Shown: piece after piece, positions 1 to 13,100 of the stretch
How positions within the stretch are numbered: position 1 is the first letter of the stretch
Layout of the letters: every line of letters begins with the position of its first letter
Assembly (NCBI RefSeq): GCF_910592395.1
Contig: NC_088321.1
Location: 7,194,001 to 7,258,000 of the forward strand
DNA: 64,000 nucleotides
DNA from: Lineus longissimus
Taxonomy: Eukaryota > Nemertea > Pilidiophora > Heteronemertea > Lineidae
Reading direction: 5' to 3'
Translations under genes and position numbers: made by a program
The notes under the pieces: model-generated
Databases searched by the model: none
Seen by the model: only the letters and a program-made list of their open reading frames with translations
Told to the model about the DNA's origin: nothing

Positions 1-1390
1 CACACTGCTTTCGACTGAAACCCCCTCTGCATATGACTGTCTTAGGCATGTAATTTTTTCTTAATGTCTTAAAACCACTGATTTTGACTGAAAGACCACT
101 GCAAAGCACTGCCACCTGCATATCATTATGAACGACATATTCCAAAAACACTGCCTATGATGACTGAAAGACAATTGATTTTCACTTCTCCAACTCTGAT
201 CGAAACCCGTGGCATTTTCAACATGACTGAAAACCACTGCTTTATGACTGTTGAGATTAAGACTTCATGGCAGTGTATAGTAAAGCAGTGGTAATTGCAG
301 ACAAAGTCAGTGTTAAATATCACCCATAATGCAACCTGAGACAGGAAGCTAGTAAGTTTGAATTTGAAAGTAAAACATTCAAGAAATCATGGTAGCTCTT
401 CATATTTCTCGATATTTACCCGAATTTCAATACTAAAAGAGGGCAGTTTTAGTCAGTTTGAATTGGAACACATAAGGAACCAAATGAATGCAAAAAGGGT
501 AATCTAGACAGATGCTGAAGTTGTATTTTCAGCAAATCAAGAAGGCTGTAGGTGCTGTAATGTATGCATGCACTGCAAGATATCTGCATGGGAGCTGCAG
601 TCAACAGCTGATGTTGTGGGCATCAATACACATCAATCAGTCTGTTAGACCATTATTCTAGAGGCCGCGTGCAGTTTCTTTATTTAGATGTCAATTTGAT
701 CTACAATCCCAGACATCACTGACACTAGTTAAAGTGCAATGTGTGGTTTCAATTGTCTAGTACCCCATCTGACCACTGTCATTATTGCTTCAATGACAAA
801 GTTTGCAATGACGTAGGTCAAGGACGTAAATTTGTCATTTAAATGGTTTTTTTTACTGTGGCACATCATCATGCAATGGCGATGTCCTCTATTGCATATG
901 ACGTCATCACTGCCATATTGGACGCAAACATATCATCTAAAATAGGACAGCAAAAGTAACAGTTGGCTAGAAATTTTCGCTTTTTCGCACAATTTCTTGG
1001 TTGTCATCACCACGTCCCCCAAACCTCTCTCGGCATCCGTGCCTGCATGCCAATGAATAAATTATTCATATTAACACTGAAAATGATTGCTCCCTCCTGG
1101 AGGTTTTGGAAATGGCAGTCAAAATCAGTGGTGTTTCAGTGTGGATTCAGTGTGCTGCGAAATATTTAAATTAACACCGAACCCCACTGCCGGCCCTATG
1201 CATGGTGCATAGTGGGGAGTCATTTTCAGTGTCAAAAACAGTGGAAATCAGTCAGCCGAAATATTTAAATGAGCACTGCTTTTGACTGCCTTACCACTGA
1301 TTTTGACTGTATGCTTTGGTAACGCGTGACTGAAAAACACTCCCTATGACTGCTTTCCACTGATTTCAACACTGCCATATAAATGTAAGG
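1..1390. repeat. CACTG/GACTG-rich dispersed short-repeat block
   Basis: Dozens of short degenerate copies of CACTG and GACTG (and their complements CAGTG, CAGTC) occur, often paired as CACTGATTTTGACTG, at about 1-340 and 1060-1380, with a small outlier near 2095-2160. A near-palindrome (CTATGCA, TGG, TGCATAG) lies near 1195-1212 and CGAAATATTTAAAT occurs twice about 96 bp apart. No convincing coding sequence is seen. It may be subterminal repeats of an unrecognised DNA transposon. Confidence 0.45.
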
Positions 1391-3209
1391 TAATTCTATG
1401 GTGGACTTTTCAGAAAAAGCCGAATTCAATTTCCCTAAAGATGACTTCTTCTACTACACAACTTTTAGCCTATTCCAGGGCAGGTTTAGACACAAGTCTA
1501 ATCCCAATCTCAATCATAACACTTCTTTGTGTCATTGCTCTTGGGAAATCCACTGATATAGCAGTAAGACAATACCTACTTATTTGTGGACCATTAAGTC
1601 AGGTAAGGGCATGGTCAAAATTGTTCCAGGAAACAAAGTCTCACTCATTATCTTTTGTTCTACAAATTTCATGTTCATGCATATGTATTTAGTTGGCTTT
1701 ACATATATATATATTTCTTTCTATTGGTAGAGGCGTGTTTTCATCTTAACTTTTGTCATAGCCAGAGCAGGCCTGGACCTACCCCTGGATTATTTGTATG
1801 TGTAGTATTTAGCTTACCTAAGTTAAGTTTGGGAAGCTAACATGATTGCCAAATTAGCTTGATTAATGTTATGCAATCAGTAATTAGTAGTTTTCATGTT
1901 AAATCAAATGCTGTATATCCGACATTCAGGACTGGCACTCCAACCGGGGAAGACTTATACCAGAATTGGATCCCAGTTTTGTGATCTGTGAATGTATCAA
2001 CACCTGGACTTGATAATATATCATTTAGAAGGGATTTCCATATTCAAGTCTTTACTGAATATTATTGAGCTAGTCCACCCTGAATTTCCAACATATTAGT
2101 AACACTGCAACCTGACTGAATCCTGACTGACATCACACTGCTTTTCGGTGAGGGACTGCACCTAGCCAGATAATATACATCATCTATACCTCAAACAATT
2201 TTTTAGAAGAGTTTACAAAAATGATTCTTCTGAAAATGGAATTGCAATGAGACCAAGGTATTTTAAATGCAAAATGTCTTCAAAACCTCAAATGATTGTA
2301 CAATGTCCAATGATAGACCATGTGTGAGCTAAGTATAGACTATTTGTCTATGAGAGCTACATATGGACTTGGTTCGCAGCAGTTGATATAAATGATAGAA
2401 AACTATTAAAACCTTTGACTTTAACTAAACAGCTAGACTAAAACTAAACATACTCTACATGTATTAGTGATAAACAGTGTACATGTACAGGACCAATAAA
2501 CTTTGATCCACAGCAGTGAGTACATAAAATGCTAAAAGAAATTATGAAGAGAATAGCCTGAGACAAAAAAAAAAATAACGAGACTAAACTCAACATTTGC
2601 TACACGTACCTGTAATTAACAATGAACAGTAACCAATAGCAGATAAGATGTACAGGTAGGGATGAAAGTGCCATAAACAAAACAGATCTTTGCTATTATA
2701 AAGAAAATGACTTCATTCAAGAATTTGGAGAAGTTATTGAGACAAAGAGAGCAAAATTATAGATATTTAGTAAAAAAATAGCTATGCCTACATTGTATTT
2801 CAAAGTATAACACTGGGTCATGAAAACACAATTTTTCTTCAAGACCTAAACCTTCATTCATCCCCAAGGCTTCCACAATTACCTGAGAAAGACCATTAAA
2901 CCAACCGGATTCACATTAGCAAAATATATAGGTATTGGTATGATTTAGTGGACAATGCATATTGGTTAAGAAATGTGCTATATAGTATATAGCCAAATCA
3001 ACATTTTATGCCATTTTTAGAGATCAAGTCGTGGCACAAGTCTTTATTTAGACTATAGCAGAACGTGGTAAAAATAACTAAATCAGTGATTGCTTCCTAT
3101 GCAGCTCATTGTCTACATAATCACCTACCTATGGGGAACTCGAAACTGCTAACATTAATCAATGGAAGCTTATTCTCGCCTTAAGTTTCAACCAGGCCGT
3201 TTAAAACTC
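1391..3209. other. AT-rich intergenic sequence, no gene recognised
   Basis: An ATG-initiated frame at 1441-1605 is hydrophobic and runs into a donor-like CAG/GTAAGG at about 1600, but no partner exon is visible, so I do not call a gene. The rest is AT-rich sequence downstream of the minus-strand HECT gene and may include its 3' flank. Confidence 0.4.
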
Positions 3210-3640
3210 CGGCTTTTTATAAGAGTTTTGCTGTAGGTTACCTTTAACCTCTGTGACCTTGAAAAGTAGGTCAAATGAAAAACCCATGTGACACATACCT
3301 TATGGAGGTTAGATGTACCCATGGTATCGAATTGGTGGCAGGTAATCACATTTCTACATTTTTTCTGAATTTAGCCACCTGTTGGCAAATTGATGAATGA
3401 AATGGAACCAAACTCTCGGCCATAGGATGACTTGACAATGTACTCATAGGGTTTTACGAAATGTGGGATCAATGGTCACTGCAGTTAAGAAATGTGACAT
3501 AATTAAAGCCAAATTACCAATTTACGCCATTTGAACTCTGTGACCTTGAAAAATAGGTCAAATGAAAACCTTGTATAGCATGCGATGTATCCTTGATATC
3601 TATTATTGAAAAACGGGGAGATAATGATGGTCTGAATCAA
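3210..3640. repeat. Diverged partial copy of the 'GTGACCTTGAAAAGTAGGTCA' repeat family (copy 1)
   Basis: Two diverged blocks of the family's diagnostic segment (CTCTGTGACCTTGAAAA plus TAGGTCAAATGAAA) lie at about 3247 and 3535, with the intervening 'cacctgttggcaaattg', 'gttaagaaatgtg' and 'caatttacgcc' segments. It lacks the clean ends of the longer copies at 8.7, 13.9, 17.6, 21.1 and 39.15 kb. Confidence 0.6.
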
Positions 3641-3652
3641 AGATTTCATTTA

Positions 3653-4139
3653 TTACACAGAGTCAAACCTTTCCGAGTCAGATCGCATGGTGTAAAGATT
3701 CAGATTTCTCTGCAGTTGTTCAAAACTCAGGTAGTACATACTAAGATGTAAAATACAGCCACATGTGTGCGTAATGGGTGGAAGTTCGAACCAATTAAGA
3801 GAGTTGAAAGCAATCTTCAACTCCTCTATAAGACAATCAAAAGAGGTCCAAAATACTAACAACCGGACAAGTTCCTTTGCATTCAATTCAGCAACATATT
3901 GCTCAAAATAACCATAAACACGTAATTCCATTTCAACGAATACTTTCAAAGTTTCATCATCATCATCATGAGAAATAGGATCATTAGGTCCTCGCATCTT
4001 CGAATATTCTATTATAACTTTGGCAGCAATTTTGTCTGCCATTGGCTTCAAAGTTTAAAAAAACTTAGCCAAATCTCTGTGGTGATCCCATCCCATAGGT
4101 ATACTTCATACCCAACCTCAACTGGGTAAGCGTCCACAT
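3653..4139 (-). CDS. HECT C-lobe exon (last exon)
   Basis: The open frame from about 4051 down to the TAA at 3653-3655 reads as a HECT C-lobe. It contains LVRLLVFWTSF, a strand LKIAFNS, and LPPITHTCGCILHLS. The Cys after THT sits where HECT ligases carry the ubiquitin-accepting Cys, followed by YYLSFEQL. The helical part before it (DKIAAKVIIEYSKM, then FEQYVAEL) matches the usual lead-in. An acceptor (TTTTCAAAG) at 4140 would extend the exon to 4139, with TQLRLGMKYTYGMG just inside. That segment and the C-lobe frame are separated by two apparent frame changes around a seven-base A run at 4057-4063. An AATAAA overlaps the stop codon on the minus strand. Domain call confident; intactness not. 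Confidence 0.7.
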
Positions 4140-7100
4140 CTTTGAAAAGTGAAAAGTCACACTCTGGCAACACTGACGATCAAGTCTGTCAAGTTGGCAG
4201 GAGTTGGTCTAACCCTACAGTTGACTTGTATAGTGTCAAAATTGTAATGCACCTGGAAACATGCTTCATTTCCTTCAACAATTCTGGTTCTTCCAGAATA
4301 TTCCTGAGAAAACTCTTGTCATTCTCAGGTACATACCTTAAAAAAACTCGATGTACATGTACATGGTGTCAGGCACCTGCAGTTGAAATAACGTGGCAAG
4401 AGAGTCTTTACAAATAGAAGGGGAAAAGTATCCCATCAAGACTACTGCATGAGAAATATTTTTGCCCAAAAGGAACATTTTATCTCTCCCACACCATTCA
4501 TGGTTCATAATGGGAACCTTTTCATTTCTCCCTATAAAAAAATCCAAAAAAACTTTCCGAAAAAAAAAAGTAAACATCTCTCTGGTGACACCATCCAGAT
4601 CTTCAGCCACCTCTCTCCCTCTATCACCACTACAGTACGATGAAAAACCATGTCCCGATCTTTCCTGTGATAGTCCATGAGACTTAGAATTGAATCTCTG
4701 CAGACAAAGATCCTTCTCTCTTGTCCAGCTTCCATGAAAATCTTGAGCTCCATTGATCATTTTCGGAGATCAGCTAAATCTGAAAGAGCGAAAAAACAGA
4801 TTTTCAATCACACGAGATAAAACATTGGGTGGGATGAATAAGCCAGTAAATGCTTTTACTCCAAAAGTGCAAAATGGCTTAGCAAAAGTATCAAGAAGTT
4901 GATCTGCCTATTCCAGGAAAGTAATCCAGACATGGGGATCACAAATTGGGAAATCCAGAATATCGAATATTTGCACGTTTAAAGAGGGGAATTCATGACA
5001 CTGGGCCAGGCTAAATTAGTTGTGTCGTCACATTAATCCCTTTGTTTCGCAATAGCAACATTAGTCACGACACTTCAAAGAAAACTGACAACTGGTTTGC
5101 CTCAAGAGTCCAAAGCGATGCGGACATAACAATGTGAATGGACTATAATTAGTCTCGGCTTTGAGCTGGAGACTTCTATATTTATAGGGATTCTTCTCCC
5201 AAGAAAATTATTCCGGCACACTCTCGTCACAGGTGGACGTGGCGTATGCACGTACATAATGGAATGCACTGCAAATGGTAGCTAGATTCAACCTTGTCCG
5301 CGAACTGAACATACAGTCTGGGTTCCAGGGTGATGTCCCGTATGAAAATACACAGAGGTATGCATGTGAAACGGCATAGAACAAACCTCACGGAACTCGC
5401 CGCTTACAGCAATACCAATAAAGGAAATTATTCTGAAAGTGTTCTTCCCCTTGCTTCCGATTGTCTCGTATTGTAATATTTCTGCGCCTAGGATTGAAAT
5501 TCGATCAGCTCATATTTTGATACCGCTATTTGATCAGTTGTTTCGCCACAAATCAAAGCTGAAAATCATAGCCTAATACTGCTGGCCACCGTCAGATGGC
5601 AGGGTGTTGATACCCCGGGAATTCCTTGATCAACATCGTCCCCGGTGGAAGATGCGTATGGAAATACACTGAGCAATACATGTAAAGAATTGAACGGCAC
5701 GAGGATACCGCGTGTGTTTCATACACGGCATTCACTTCGTTCACAGCATTCTTCTTCGCTATCTTCCAAGTTTCATGCAAATTTCTCGCGTTCCTAATAA
5801 TGGCACCCCCCCCCCCCCCCCATCAAAGCCGGAGACTCCAGAGTCTGGCAAGACTCAACTGACAATTCTAGTTATTGTTGTTTTGTAGATGATAAACACA
5901 AAACCAACCCGTGTGTTTTAAGATTAATCAGATCACATGCTCCTGATGGTTTATTGGCCTAGAAAACAACTCAACTTGCGATGTGAATGGATCCCAAAAA
6001 CAAGAAGGACCAGAGAACATACCAGTCATTGCCACACTTGGCATGTTTCTCATTCTCGGTTGGTTCATGTACACTATCAGCTGCCACCTCTTCTTCATCT
6101 GAGCTGTCATCTTCTTCCACATCCTAAAAAGACGCATGTTTTTGAAGTTATATGATTACAATACACACTGAATGTGATCCGAAATAGAAATAGAAATCCC
6201 CAAATTCACCCTAAGGTAAGTAATCTACATCGATATGTATCTGGCCGTAACTTTGTTGCTTCATACTCATACACCAGGGGTCTCAAAGACCATCCACGCT
6301 CCAACACTCACTTTTTGGTTAACTTACATGAATTCCATGATCTCAATTCTGACAAACACCAACTAGATCCCCATAAATCAATCAAAATGTTGCTTGAATC
6401 AGATTCTATCTCTATATCATGGTGACCTGCTGCATACAACATGTGCATGTATATATGAATTACTACTACAAAACAGATGAAACTGGATCTGCTCAAGTTA
6501 ATCATCAAACACTCTGAACGAAATGAATTGTTAGCCATTTAATCTCTAGCTATTCACCAGAACGTTTGCACTCATATAAGTTATGCATGTCTATTTGTAC
6601 ACAGAAAAAAATTATGTTTAAACAGCTGTAAGTTTGAAATCTAAACTATTGTTAGGTTGAAATTTAAAAAGATGTTTTTTCACAGTACATTTGTCAAGTT
6701 TGGGTATATGCTAGATGTACATTCAGAAATAGCACTATGGACTGCAGTTCGGATATTTCTTACTCTCAACTTACCACATCATCGACTGCCACATCCTTCA
6801 CCATCAATGACGTATTAGAGGAAATACCGACATCAGTAAGGTTAGCTTCGAAACTTGGAAGTTCTTTCCAAGCAAGAAATAACTTCACAGCTGGTGATGA
6901 GCTGGATCCTTCAACACAATAAACAGGAGCTGAAAACAAGATTAAAAGTAAATTCAGTTGATAACTGCATGAACATGTCTGGCATTCATTGTTGTCATTG
7001 AAAAGATGAAAAGAGTAATACTTTTTGAGGTATTACTTTGAACTTCTTCAGCCAGCCAGTTTCCGAAAAAATGCAATACCTTGCAATGTGACCCAAGTAT

Positions 7101-10100
7101 GAGCAGGGTGAATGATACAGGTAGTGATAGAGACATTTTTACTTATTTTATGGTGTACTTTTCATCAAAAGTATAAATTAACAAGTTATCATTTCTCATA
7201 ATGTTTCAGGTGAATCTATATGATATTTCAAACAGGTCAAAACACAAAACTGGTCAGCCATTTCTGAAAACAATGGTTACTGAGGGTTTAACTCTTTCAC
7301 TATAAGGTGTCATTGTTTTAATCAATGGCTGTTCATACAAGTTGGAGACGCTATGTCTGGAAGACCATTCATCATTTCTTGCGTTCTCTGGCTGATTAAG
7401 ATTTGTTCATTGTTGTAGTTAGAATAATCTAACTCGGCCTAGATTTAAATTAGTTCTTTATTGTTTTGCTGCTGGTTGGTAATATCTGATGTGGTTACCT
7501 CGTTTATATTTGGGAAACAACAACGGCTTCCTTGGACACGCACTATCATGGTCAGATGATACGGCGTTTCTGATTGGCTTGACCTATGTCGCATAAGTTT
7601 CCAAGGTTGGTTAAGGCCCTTTCTTATTGGTCAGGATCCTCCATATAAATTAAATGCTTTGGGTCTTGAAGCACTTTAACTTGGAGTGCTGATCAATAAT
7701 AAATGGAATCATCTAACTTGGATCTTTATTCACATATTTGTAGGTAAGCCAAACTTATTATATTTTCTATCTCATGTTTAGTAGGTTTTAATTTAGTTCT
7801 AATATTCGTGCATTTAGACAACTCAATTTGTTGGATAATTTGGGAACATCGCTTAATATTATTCTCTGAACATTACTGTTTGATTTAAATGTTGATACAG
7901 CACATGCTGCTACAGACATTACTTAGTTTCAGTCAGGTTGTCTGGTAACCTGACTAAACTAATCATGATTTGATATTGAATCTGGGATTCGTGATGCAAT
8001 TGTATGTATTTGTAATTCATAAACTTATACTCGTGTAACGCTTTAGACTTTAACTTGGAGTGCTGATCAATAATAAATGGAATCATCTAATTTGGATCTT
8101 TCTTCACATATTTGCAGATTTTGCTAGTCCCCTCCCTTATAAAAATTACCAATACATCATTAGTGACGAAACCGCCGTCTCAATGGGCGATTACTACGAA
8201 ATGAAATCAATATCTCTTCTTCAGGTTCATCACCAACGTCCTTGAGCTTTTGTAACTGAACCCAAAGGAGAAAGCTGGGACTTAGTAAGCAAGCAAAATG
8301 ATTTATCAACACAATCGAACTTTTGCAAATCTAACGATATCATTTTCTCTTTGGAAAAAGACAACCATAAAGATTTGTCTGTCTATCATTACTGACTACT
8401 GTAAGTGTAATGGCACAAAGTTTGACGCCTCTAAATACTTCTGATACTAAGGCTGAACACAATTTGTTAGGCCAAACTGGTGTCAAGTAGATATCTCATC
8501 AGTTGGCAAACAATGGATACATTGCTTTGCTTTCAAGAAGAATGAAAATCGTGTACCTCTTTCCTCTCTTCTTGAGCAGCTGCTCTCCTCCTCCTTTCTG
8601 TTCGAGCCATCCTCAAATTCAACTGCGCTTGTCTTCTATCTGATTCCTAAAATATATTATAAATTGTTCTGTAACGTAAGCAATTAAATGTTGAGTGGTA
8701 TAGTCCCGAATATGAACACGGTGGATCAACAATGAAATGAAACGGCCAGGGGCCATTGTGCGCACTGTATAGATTTATCGGTGGTTAGGAATTCATCCTG
8801 GTTAAGAAATATTCTACATGTATAGTATATAGGTCAAACCAAAAGTTGGTATGACATGTGATATATCGTTGCTTGGAGTACCTACCATAAAATTATCATT
8901 GAAAACAAGTCACTAATAAGCGAGATAATGCACTTTTTACCTTTTTTTGCTTTGGCCTCCTGGTGGCCAAGTCGAGAATTAGATCACATCGAAATTCGGT
9001 GTCTGCGGTTATATGACAAAGGGAGTCATGTGCACCAAATTTCAAGTTCATAGCTTTAGCGGTTAAGAAACATGCCATAGTTACACTCAAATGACCAATT
9101 TATGCCCTTTGACCTCTGTGACCTTAAAAAATTAGGTCAATTCAAACACCTGTATGATATGTAATGTATCGGAAACGAGTCACTCATAAGAGAGAAATCA
9201 CACTTTTTAGGTTTCCACTTCTGGCCCACTGGTGGCAAAGTCAAGAATCAGATCGGACCGAAACTCGTTGTCAGAGGGAACATGACATAGGGAGTCATGT
9301 GTACCAAATTTCAAATTCATAGCTTTAGCGGTTAAGAAACGTGCCATTGTGTTACACTTCATTGGCCAATTCACACCGTTTGACCTCTGTGACCTTGAAA
9401 ATCAGATCAGACTGAAATTCATTGTCAGAGGTTACATGATGTAGGGAGTCATGTGTACCAAATTTCAAGTTCATAGCTTTATCGGTTAAGAAACGTGCCA
9501 TAGTTACACTCAAACGGACAATTTATGCCATTTGACCTCTGTGACCTTGAAAATTAAGTCAAATCAATAAAAACCGGATGATATGTGATGTACCCTTACT
9601 AGGAAAACCTACCATAAAAATTTTATCAAAAATGAGTCACTTATAAGAGAGATATCACACTTTTTAGGTTTCAATTTCTGGCTCCCTGGTGACCAAGTCA
9701 AGAATCTGATCCAACCGAAATTCATTGTCAGATGTCACCTAACCTGGGGAGTCCTCTGTACAAAGTTTCAAGTTCATAGCTCTAGTGGTTAAGAAACGTG
9801 CCACTGTTTTTAAAACAGGATACAGACAATGACGACGACGACAGACACTGCAATGTTGTATAGACTCCCCTACAGTGAGCCAAAAAGGTAATCTTAAAAT
9901 AAACAGCTTTTATATGATAAGTAAATGCCATTGATATTTCATTACATGTATTGTAAAGGAGGAGCAAGGCCCTTTCCATTGATGTCTTCCATGGATGACT
10001 GCACATCATTGTCTTGAAAATGACATGCAGAAATCTAATTTTTCGAAATCGCCTAGGTTTAAGCAGGTTTGAGACATGAACTTCCAAACAAATGACACCT

Positions 10101-13100
10101 CTCAATGCTTGATTGATCAGCCGCAATGATTGTGGGCCGTCAGTCATATCGTTTTGTCATCATGTGTTTAATCTCCTTGGTTGCTGTGGTGGTCATTGCC
10201 TAGGGACATTCCGAAAAACAGAAAGTACAAGATGGTTCAGTTGACAATCGAGCAGCACGTATTCATGGTGGAAACGTTCCTTCAAACATGAAGTTTGATA
10301 TTTTTGACGTGGCAATGCGGTGAGATGCGACCAGCTTAATTGGCTTGTGTGACCGTTGTGAAGGCTCAAAAGTCTTCGCTTGATCTCTTAAACCGTGTGA
10401 GGTGTTGGAACTGACGTCAAGACGCAGTGGTTGACGTGATGCTGGGCCCCTTTATGACGTCATGGCTTTGAGACGGACATGACGTCATGCTCCTAGGGAG
10501 CATGGCGGCAAAGTTGCGCGGAATGGCGGGGAGGCGCGCCATGTGGGTTATGCCAGGGGTGGTGTGAACGGTTTCGCAGGAGTTGCTCATCAGACACTTA
10601 TAAAGGCGATATTGATCAAGATGGGTTGGCCCTGCAGAGGCGGGCCGTGGACTGTTGATAGAAAAATGTTCCTATCCTAGATGTGCGGCTGTGGGGAGTA
10701 AAAGGCCGCATATCCAGTTGACCTGTAGGTATTTTACACGTCGGACAGTCTGGGACCGGAATGGTCCCGATATTCGTTCCAGGGGTCAATAGCTTGACGG
10801 ATAGCCTGTCCTGAGTCGATAGGATGTGACATGGAGTGTGTCGGGATACGGTTTAAGTAATGCTGCCCCTGTCTTTGGAGTAAGACTGGGGGAACCCTGT
10901 AGAGTACACATAGGGAAAAGTTGTTAAAAGACGTGGCAATGTATGTGTACAGTACATACTAGTCTAGGACATTGAGTCCCAGCGGAGCTACAGTGCGCAA
11001 TCTATGGATCCATCTGATTTCGATGGTGTCCCTGAGTACAGCACTTTGGGGCGATTCTGGGTGGGCGTGGATGAAGGACAGGATTGATATGGACACATCA
11101 TCAATGCCTGCGTGGTTATGGCTGGTGAAGTGCCTGCCGATGGTGTCATCTTTGTTGCCCTTGGAGATATTGTAAAAGTGTTTTACAAATCTGTCCATGA
11201 GGCGGAGCTTGGTTTGACCAACGTATTGTTGGTTGCATCTTTTGCATGTGATGCAGTAAATGAGGTTACTGCTTTTGCATGTGATGTGCTTCATGGCCGT
11301 GTATGAGCGCGTGGTAGTTGTGCTGCCGATCCTTCCTGTCAGGTTGAGTTTAGGGCAGTAACGACAAGAGGTGTTGGCTCTTGGGCACGCGTTGCGGGAA
11401 CCCGGAGGCAAACGGGTTGAGCCGGCAGTGGGGATTGTAGGTCCCCCTGATTGTGTTGCGGTGTCGGTGAATTTAGCTCTGACCAGAAGATCCCGGAGAT
11501 TGGGAGGTTTTCTGTGGCCAAATGTGATGCGAGAGTCATGTAGCTGACGCGTTGCAATGGATTTCAGGAGCACGGGCCAGTTGTGGCTAACAATGCGCTG
11601 TAATGCTTGGAAACCCGGGATAAAGGTCGATATAAGGAAGAAATTGTCCTCAGTCGTCCCTGGTTGAGTGTGTGTCTCCAGTGGGGCCTCATCTCTGAGG
11701 AGATCAGATCTAGAGGTGCGGTAGGCCCGGATGAGGGCTGTCTCTACAAGTGGTGCAGGGTAGCCACGTCGCATGAAGTGGCGGCCGATCATGACGGCAT
11801 TTTCCTCAAAATCTGTGTCCAGGCTACAGATCCGGCGGATCCTGAGAAATTGACTGTAGGGTGTGCTTTTGAGGCAATGTCTCGGGTGTGCTGAGGAGAA
11901 CAGCAGGTAGTTGTGCGCGTCAGTAGGTTTGCAGTATAGGGACGTAATGATATTACGGTCTTCATTGATGCTGACTACTGTGTCTAGAAAATTCACAGAC
12001 TGGCTGGAGATTTCCGCCGTGAATTTGATCGTCGGGTGGCAATCATTGAGATGTTGGATAAAGAGATCCAATTCCCTGCGGCCGTGTGTCCATATTTGGA
12101 ACACATCATCGATGAACCTAACCCAGGTGAGGGGTTGTAGGTGGTATGTGTAGACGTGCGTCTCCTCAAAATGTGCCATGAAGATGTTGGCAGGGAGGGG
12201 GCGACTTTGGTACCCATGGCAACACCTCCGGTCTGGAGGTAGTTTTCCCCATTGAACTCAAAGTTGTTCATACTGAGGACTGCATCCAGGAGCAGGACAA
12301 GTGAGAAGTTGGTGGGTATTGTATTGGTGTCGCGGTGGAGTGCTAAAATGCGTTCCACAGCCGTTTTCCCTTCTAAATGTGGGATGTTGGTGTACAGGGA
12401 GGTGACGTCCAGGGTCACCAGTAGTGCGTCGTCAGGGAGTTGGCCTATGTCGCGTAATACCCGTAAAAAGTGTGTTGTATCCTTGATGAAGGATCTCGTT
12501 GTTTTGACCAGTGGTTGCAGGAAGCTGTCTACAAACGAAGATATTCGTTCTGTGGGGCATCCATTTGCTGACATAATGGGTCGTCCCGGAGGTGGGAGGA
12601 CTCCCTTGTGTATCTTGGGTAAGAGGTAGAATTGTGGTGTGCGAGGTTTTCTCTGAATGAGATAGTCCTTGCATTTCTTGCTAATTTCCTTCCAGATATG
12701 GAGGTTATTGACAAGCAGTGAGACCTCCGATTGGTGGCGCTCAGTGAGGTTAGTGTCCTGTTTCGAATAGAAACGGATGTCAGCTAATTGGCGGAGGGCT
12801 TCCTTTTTGTAATCTGAAGAGTTCATGACTACCACAGCTGACCCCTTGTCTGCAGGTTTGATGACAATGTTCGGTAGGCGTTTAAGTTCCACGCCCACCC
12901 AGAATCGCCCCAAAGTGCTGTACTCAGGGACACCATCGAAATCAGATGGATCCATAGATTGCGCACTGTAGCTCCGCTGGGACTCAATGTCCTAGAATAG
13001 TACGTACTGTACACATTAATCAAACATGAAGTTTGGAGGCAACATGAGCAGCCTTCGGAGAAAACTTTTCGGATAGACAAACCGCCAAAAAAAGGCTATC

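Larger units (their letters stand above)
10298..13019 (-). mobile_element. Penelope-like retroelement insertion with 16-bp target duplication
   Basis: The 2.7-kb insertion is bounded by an identical 16-bp direct repeat (TCAAACATGAAGTTTG) at 10282-10297 and 13020-13035. It encodes, on the minus strand, a Penelope-type reverse transcriptase and a GIY-YIG endonuclease. The 3' part (10298-10945) is non-coding and includes a hammerhead motif. CATTGCCACGTC (minus strand) occurs just after the stop codon (10930-10941) and again at the element's 3' tip (10309-10320), consistent with a repeated pLTR boundary. The 5' end is an inverted copy of the element's own 3' coding end, so the copy is 5'-truncated and rearranged. 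Confidence 0.85.

Noticed and set aside
6737-6922. Plus-strand ORF of 61 codons
   Set aside because: It is the complement of a minus-strand exon with strong acceptor and donor and UBX-like sequence.
8896-9090. Small ORFs inside the long repeat copies (also at 15106, 15541, 17724, 21265, 39305)
   Set aside because: The same ORF reappears in every copy of the repeat with changing frames and no domain. They are repeat shadows.
12252-12629. Plus-strand 125-codon ORF
   Set aside because: It is antisense to the Penelope RT, which has clear motifs on the minus strand.
12888-12955. Start region MDPSDFDGVPEYS of the Penelope ORF as a native N-terminus
   Set aside because: This DNA is the inverted copy of the element's 3' end, so these residues are antisense sequence.
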